Positions 58,263 to 64,000 of a stretch of DNA of 64,000 nucleotides are shown here, piece by piece (the first letter of the stretch is position 1; each line of letters begins with the position of its first letter). Below the pieces are notes generated by a model that saw nothing but the letters and a program-made list of their open reading frames with translations, was not told where the DNA came from and searched no databases. A program made the position numbers and the translations under genes. The DNA lies in contig MPNW01000221.1 in assembly GCA_011800805.1 (NCBI GenBank), positions 135,516 to 199,515 of the forward strand, in the 5' to 3' direction. The stretch comes from Hirudo medicinalis (lineage: Eukaryota; Annelida; Clitellata; Hirudinida; Hirudinidae).

Positions 58263-60596
58263 TGCTGCTGACGACGGCGACGGCGACGATGGCTCTGACG
58301 CTGCTTGGCTTACGAGAGAGCTACTACAGCAGCTAAAAACTAGCAATCGGCCTAAAAATGAAAAACGAACGGAGGTCAATAAATATGAGAAGGATTTCAA
58401 GGGTCCGTTGAGCGCACATTACAAATTGTTTTATCTGGCTTAGCTTGCAAGAAGTCGTATTATTCGATGAGAATATGACTATGACGTCTGCTATCCTATA
58501 AATTGAACGGACTCTAACTTTGATTGTGTAACAATACTGACTTCGACAAGCTGTTGAATGTCATTGTCTCGAATTGTAATTATAAATATAGTTATTACAT
58601 AGTGTAATAAAATTATAATAAACTGCATTGCGTAATGGGTTAATAGTGTAATTACGTAATAAAATTAAAGGTGTAATTATCATTATCGTCAAGTCATCAA
58701 CAACTTCATATAGCGCTGTATGGGGCATTAAAATCACTTTAAATGAGGAGGTTGAGAAGCACGCCGAGAGTGTTAATTAATTCTCGGAACGGATGAGTCC
58801 TCAGGATGTTCGAACAGCTGGTCGTTTACACTTTAAATATTTTCAATTTTTAGGCTAATAATAATTATTATTATATCATCATCATCGTCGTCGTCGTCAT
58901 CATCATCATCACTATCATTATTACAAAAAACAAATCAATTATCCAATGTCCTCATTCAATTATTCGACCTCAGTCAGTTGATACAGAATATACAAATACA
59001 GAAAGCAATAAAATAATAGAAATCTGATAAAATTCTCTGCAACCTCCTTTTGAGTCCGATAAAGTTTTGATAACAATATTATCACACCTTCGGTGATAGA
59101 AAAATTATCTATGCAAGTACGTCTTTAAGATTGTAAGCCATGAACTTGATTTGTAAGATGACATTTGAGGAGGGAGGTCAGGGACTCACTCCGAGACACT
59201 GACAACCAAAGTCATCAACCCATTTGAGGAAATTCGAAAATTTAGTTCGAAAGGATGGGCAGAGGTTTGTTGAACTGGAAATAGCTGGAATGTCTTCCGT
59301 GAGGAATTACCAAAATATGGTTAAGACGTAGACCTGTAATTACATTCACAATAGTAATGAAATAATATAAAAAAAAAACTTTATCTTTAAAAAAGTTCTG
59401 CTCTCGTGAGTCTTTAATGATTTTAATAAATCAAAGAGGTGGACCTTATACTGAGTAGAACTTGAATGACTTGGCTCAATTTCATATCGCGCCTTGAAGC
59501 TGATAAAAGCAGTTATCGGTAATGAGGACATTAACTCTAAGAGATTTGGCTGTGGACTGATCAGTTTATCAGAGGGAGGATTCAAGGACTTTATTGGGCG
59601 AAAATGACCCTTGTTAATAATATATATAGTTGTTAAAATGGCTGGAACTAATATCAATGCTGAATTTAATGTTGTTATTTACACTAAATGTTTTGTCAGA
59701 GAATGTAAAACACAACTGAACATATTTATGAAGTGATTAGTAAAGCTTCACACTCCATCGAGATGAATGCTTATGAGCATGTCGAATGTTTTTTTACGCG
59801 AAGCCAAAATAAGCAAAGAAAGCGATTCCCAAAGTGTCACCAGATCAAACGAAGACTCAGTTGAAGGGTCAAACAATTAATCAAGTATTTCAAAGAGGGT
59901 CAAAAGTGATTAGTTCAAAATCTCGTAGAGTCTTAAGGACGTTTTTACCCATTGCTACTGCAGAAGTACCTCGATATGAAATGAATCCTTGAATCCAAAA
60001 AGTTTCTTAATCCCACCAAATCTCGATTTCTTTCAATCCGAAGACAGACGAATAAAATCCACGAAGGGTTTACTTGACTTTCTATGCAACCAGTTTCAAC
60101 AGTTGAACTAGCGACAAAAGTTGAGCAAACTCAACAAAAACAAAGCAACAAACAACACGTACAACGTGTCATCTGGCATCCCTAAACAACCGGATGTCGA
60201 CCATCTGTCCTGACTCTCAAAATAAGCAACCGGAGGTATTAAATTAGCATAAATTATGATAATTAATAAATTGTGAATGAAAGATATTCTCAGTGAAATA
60301 AATTTGCAAACATGGTGGCTGCTTCTAACAGGAAATAATCTCAGTTTGTCACATGCACTGGTTCAAAGTGTAGGAATCCATTTCATAAATGCCTTAAACT
60401 TTACTGTTAATTGTCATGAAGATTGCGACGAAGTGTAATAAGCAACTGAGATAAGATGGTTTTTGTCAAAAGGTTTTTTATGAAGCATGCATCATTTAAT
60501 ATTGCAAAAAAACATTTCGGTGGCATTTAAAACAAAGTAACTTCTTACATAAGAATAATAACATTCAAATGACACAAGTCTTTTGCGGTTTAGTTC
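58263..60596. other. Upstream region of second CNT gene, no gene called
   Basis: Should contain the CNT copy 2 promoter near 58263-58500. (ATC/GTC) repeats lie at 58876-58922. Positions 59100-60250 are somewhat less AT-rich and hold a 103-codon minus-strand frame (59346-59657), but nothing recognisable. This could be decayed transposon sequence or distal regulatory DNA. Confidence 0.4.
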
Positions 60597-60598
60597 AG

Positions 60599-60630
<32 letters not shown>

Positions 60631-60745
60631 CTTTTTTATTGGACGTAAATGTCACAAAATAAATAAATTCAGAATAATCAATCGCCCAAAAGGGCCATCC
60701 GAAGGAATGTATTCCCGCTAGTGGATGACCGGTAATATGGGTTAA
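60597..60745 (-). mobile_element. LINE/SINE-like 3' end with (GATT)n tail
   Basis: Read on the minus strand, a body ends near AATAAAAAAGATGATTGATT and runs into (GATT)n at 60597-60629. A simple-repeat tail of this kind is common at the 3' ends of CR1/RTE-type LINEs and the SINEs that use them. No coding sequence is present, so the family is unknown. Confidence 0.45.
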
Positions 60746-62185
60746 AACCACCGACTAAACGTGATAATAAACCATTTAAGTCAACCAACGAACTCGAAAC
60801 TTAAGTGCGCTGTGAAAATCATTGACATCAAAACATAATAAGAAACCCATGTCAAACAATCAGTAAAATATATTACACTACAGAGGAATGTTGAGACAAA
60901 GCATATGCCTTCAGCTTGGTTTAAATGTTGACAATGACATATTCGATAATAATTCTGACGGCAGTCAGCATTAGTTAATAGTTTATTTATCTAACCTTAC
61001 ATTAATTCTAAATTTATTTCCAAAATAAATCTTAAATTCAAGTAATATTAATTTCTCATCAATTTGATTTCTTAAAATAATTAAGACTTATTCGTTACTG
61101 AAGCTTTTCCAAATCAATCTCGATTTAACGGCAAATCTTTGGGAAGTTTTCTTGAAGAAAAGGGTTTCACTCCTCATTTCTAAAGTATCACAGGAAGTCC
61201 AACGATCTTCAGAAATACCTGGTCATCGTTACAATTTCGAATCTTGATTTTGAATTTTTTCTTGAAATTGTTTTATAATGTCAGACCATTGTACTTTGCA
61301 CAGGATGGATAGAATGGAAGACAAGAAAGGAGAAGAAAAGAATGGAGCTAGGTGTCATCTGAACTTTATTTTATACTAAATAGTGCTTATTTAGTAACAT
61401 AAGAAATGGATAACCATTACATGAATTGTATAAGTGTGACACTAGCAGTTGTATTATTATGTAGGATTAACGCTTAGTGTATTATTGTTAATAATCATAT
61501 TATCGCTAAATATAATATTATTATTATTATTTAAATTAATAATGTTTTTAAATATTGTTTGACAATTGTAAATTGAAACGATCGTGCCTGATTTGTAATA
61601 ACTTTGCATTTAAGTTATTGCATATATCATCAATTACACCTATTAACAAAACAAGACTAACCTCTTCCAACTTAAGATTTTAGGATCAAATATTTTTTTA
61701 TGAAACAAGATTATTTAACAAGTTTTACAAGATAAGATTACATCGAATAATTCTCCTTGACGGGAGAGATTTAAGAGCGAATTACAAGTAAAGGTGATTA
61801 ATATTATTATTAGTACTTTCTTATTAAACGAAAGCTTAACATCAGCTCCAAGCCATCAGTTTTTCGAGAGTTTTAAAACATCAAGCACCTTTTATGTAGA
61901 AAGGATTATCATCGGTGGCGTCCTGCTGAGTCTATATTAGCTTGCTCACTCGTAACCTCTCACTTGCCACCGATCTCCCAACATGCGATAAATGTCAGAC
62001 CTCGTCAAGCCATGTTTTACAAGCGTTTCATGCGAGAGCAGAATGAAACACTTTTAATTCCCGAATTCTTCCGTAGAGAAACTAACATGACGGAAAACCC
62101 AGATGTACAGAGTAGTTGCAAGCTCAGGAGTACACTGGTTCTTTATACAAGTTGTTGCAAGCGTTTAGATGTCATTTGATGTGCC

Positions 62186-62229
<44 letters not shown>

Positions 62230-64000
62230 TTTGTTATAAATAGGGAATAATTTCTCCAACTATCGTTGGTTAACAAAATCTGACTTTTTCAGTCTTCTTT
62301 CGTCCAACTTTGGTCTTTAAGCTGAGCCTGCTCAAAAATTAGAATTACAACATCTAATAAAATGCTATTAATGGAATTAATAATAACACATTAATAATGA
62401 CACATTTAGTAAAATTGCGTTTAACTCATTTAGACTTTATAAAATCCAAATCATCTTTAAATTTATAAATCATTCTTAAACTTTATTTTAAAGAGCTCAA
62501 ATTGTGGAAAAGGCACAGAAAATTCCCAGCAACCTTTTTGCCTCGTATTACCGAGATCATCGGATGTCAACGAGGTTTGTCTCTTCAGTGTGCAATAGAA
62601 ATTTAAAATTTCTCTGAACATTTATAATATCTGCAATGTTAGCCCAGTGTTTTTAAGTTATGCTTATCATTCTGTATTATGTATTCTGTGCTTGCAATAA
62701 TAATAAACAAACTATTAATATTAATAACAAATATTGTACGGACTAGCAGTAATAACAAACAAACTATTAATATTATTAACAAATATTTGTGCTGCAATTT
62801 GAACTACGTTCTCATTGTCATGTTGTTTGTTTTCAATTTAAGGGAGCATCATTATCATCATCATTATTATTAGTAAAGAATGCATAAATAAATTTTAATT
62901 ACAAGAATCCTTAGACAAGGTATAAAAAAACAGAAATGAAACAATTTAAATATAATATATAAATTCATAATTAAATATATTACATAAATATATAATTAAA
63001 TATGTTATATTTAACTACATCAAACAGTTACAACGTTGAGCTTGTTAGACATACATCTCCCAATCATTCAATCTGAAGTGGGCATCATTATCATGACAAG
63101 AACATGTTGAATGAACCAATTAGCAGCAATTGAATGAGGTTCAAGCAATTATTCCACATCCTCTGGCAGCCCATCGTACCCCGTGTGTCATTCGTGACCT
63201 TCGGGGTCAACTTATTTGAGATGCGTGGGTCCGTTTCTATTTATAATATTTTTTTTTCCCAAACTATCAGAAGAGACGTCATTTTGCTTATTTGCCTTTT
63301 CAATATAAAGGCATGTATAAAATTATATTTTATTATAAATTACGCTATGATATTATATTATGCATGACATAATATAATTTATATTTGTATTTTGAGACTG
63401 AGAATAAAACAGTGTTGAGTAATTGTTCAAGTTTATAGTTGTTGCAGAGGAGAAGAAGGTTTCAATTTCCATCTCTGCAAAGATTTTCAAGGAAAAGAAT
63501 TGAGAAGCTTTTTCATTGAGAAGTCTCGCTTATTTGATTATTTATATTTTAATATCCAATATCCAATTTAATATCAAATATCCAATATCCAGCTTGTTCA
63601 CAAATGATATATTCCTTTATATCAGTCATCCTCTGTTACAAGAGACGTGTATTTATTAGGAACTATTGAAAGGGTGGACTGAATGATGGAATGAATGATG
63701 GACTAAAAGAATGAATTAAAAAATGGATTGAAAGAATGGATTGATCGGGATGGATAAATTAATTTTATTTAAGCATCGGTGCGCACAGGGACGGATTAGC
63801 ACCTAATTCAGTAGACTTGCCTTAAATTTTGTTCATTTATTTCGCATTTATTGCCTCCGCATCTTATTCCACTGCTGTAATTAAATATAAATATTCGCTT
63901 TAAAATGTGAAATATTTCCTTTCCAAGTACTTAACGCCTTCTCACTAAAATTACCAAAAGCAGCATTAACACTTAGAACGACCACAAGAATATTTCTTCC
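60746..64000. other. Gene-poor repeat-rich region to window end
   Basis: Contains (AAT)n at 62188-62229, two tandem copies of a ~40 bp unit with AAACAAACTATTAATATTA (about 62696-62735 and 62750-62790), AT-rich runs at 62940-63010, short AATATCCA repeats at 63555-63595 and a degenerate GAATG(G/A) tandem at 63665-63755. A 71-codon frame at 61964-62179 has no recognisable similarity. No gene is supported. Confidence 0.5.

Noticed and set aside
58113..58400. Longer start for CNT copy 2 at 58400 with a signal-like N-terminus
   Set aside because: CNT transporters have no signal peptide. The internal ATG at 58262 gives a normal hydrophilic N-terminus and the frame splices cleanly from there.
59346..59657. 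103-codon minus-strand frame
   Set aside because: No family resemblance, no splice context and no promoter cue; such lengths are expected by chance in this region.
1..64000. CRISPR arrays, bacterial operons, rRNA or tRNA genes
   Set aside because: The tandem repeats are simple microsatellites without spacers, the genes are spliced eukaryotic genes, and I saw no cloverleaf or rRNA signature by eye. A tRNA scan was not possible here.

Overview
The window is AT-rich nuclear DNA from an invertebrate animal. Introns are spliced GT-AG, with strong (T)nCAG acceptors, and most are 50-300 bp. Intergenic DNA is full of microsatellites and decayed transposons. The gene content (DHX35, PGRMC, concentrative nucleoside transporters, secreted M13 peptidases, a ciliary-looking coiled-coil protein) is metazoan. 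I cannot name the phylum. Exon models were built by hand from reading-frame continuity, splice phase and comparison between paralogues inside the window.

Positions 1-35,430 hold a head-to-tail array of five M13 (neprilysin-like) zinc metallopeptidase genes on the + strand, called copies A to E here. All five share one 22-exon plan with identical intron phases. Each starts with a short signal-peptide exon and ends in the family's Cys-Arg-Val/Ile-Trp C-terminus. Copies A (722 aa), B (721 aa) and D (707 aa) look intact with complete active sites. Copy C (727 aa) keeps the zinc site but has lost the Asn-Ala substrate-binding pair. Copy E has a one-base frameshift and lacks the active-site His. 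All five have a similar block about 50-80 bp upstream of the ATG that looks like a common core promoter. A duplicated ~120 bp flank (1-121 and 8821-8941) marks the A/B duplication.

Positions 36,130-40,450 hold two intronless genes pointing away from each other: the spliceosomal helicase DHX35 (- strand) and a PGRMC-type haem-binding membrane protein (+ strand). Positions 41,765-46,242 hold a four-exon OvoA-C-terminal-type methyltransferase with a membrane anchor and an eight-exon charged coiled-coil gene, both on the + strand.

Positions 46,855-58,262 hold two tandem concentrative nucleoside transporter genes (SLC28/CNT) on the - strand with matching exon boundaries. The first is intact (608 aa in the model). 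The second carries a one-base deletion in its fifth coding exon. A 5'-truncated LINE with a 13-bp target-site duplication lies between them and contains the 167-bp assembly gap. Positions 58,263-64,000 show no gene I can support, only microsatellites, a LINE-like 3' end and degenerate tandem repeats.

The genes do not form one pathway. The window is best read as a locally expanded secreted-protease cluster next to housekeeping genes and a duplicated nutrient transporter.
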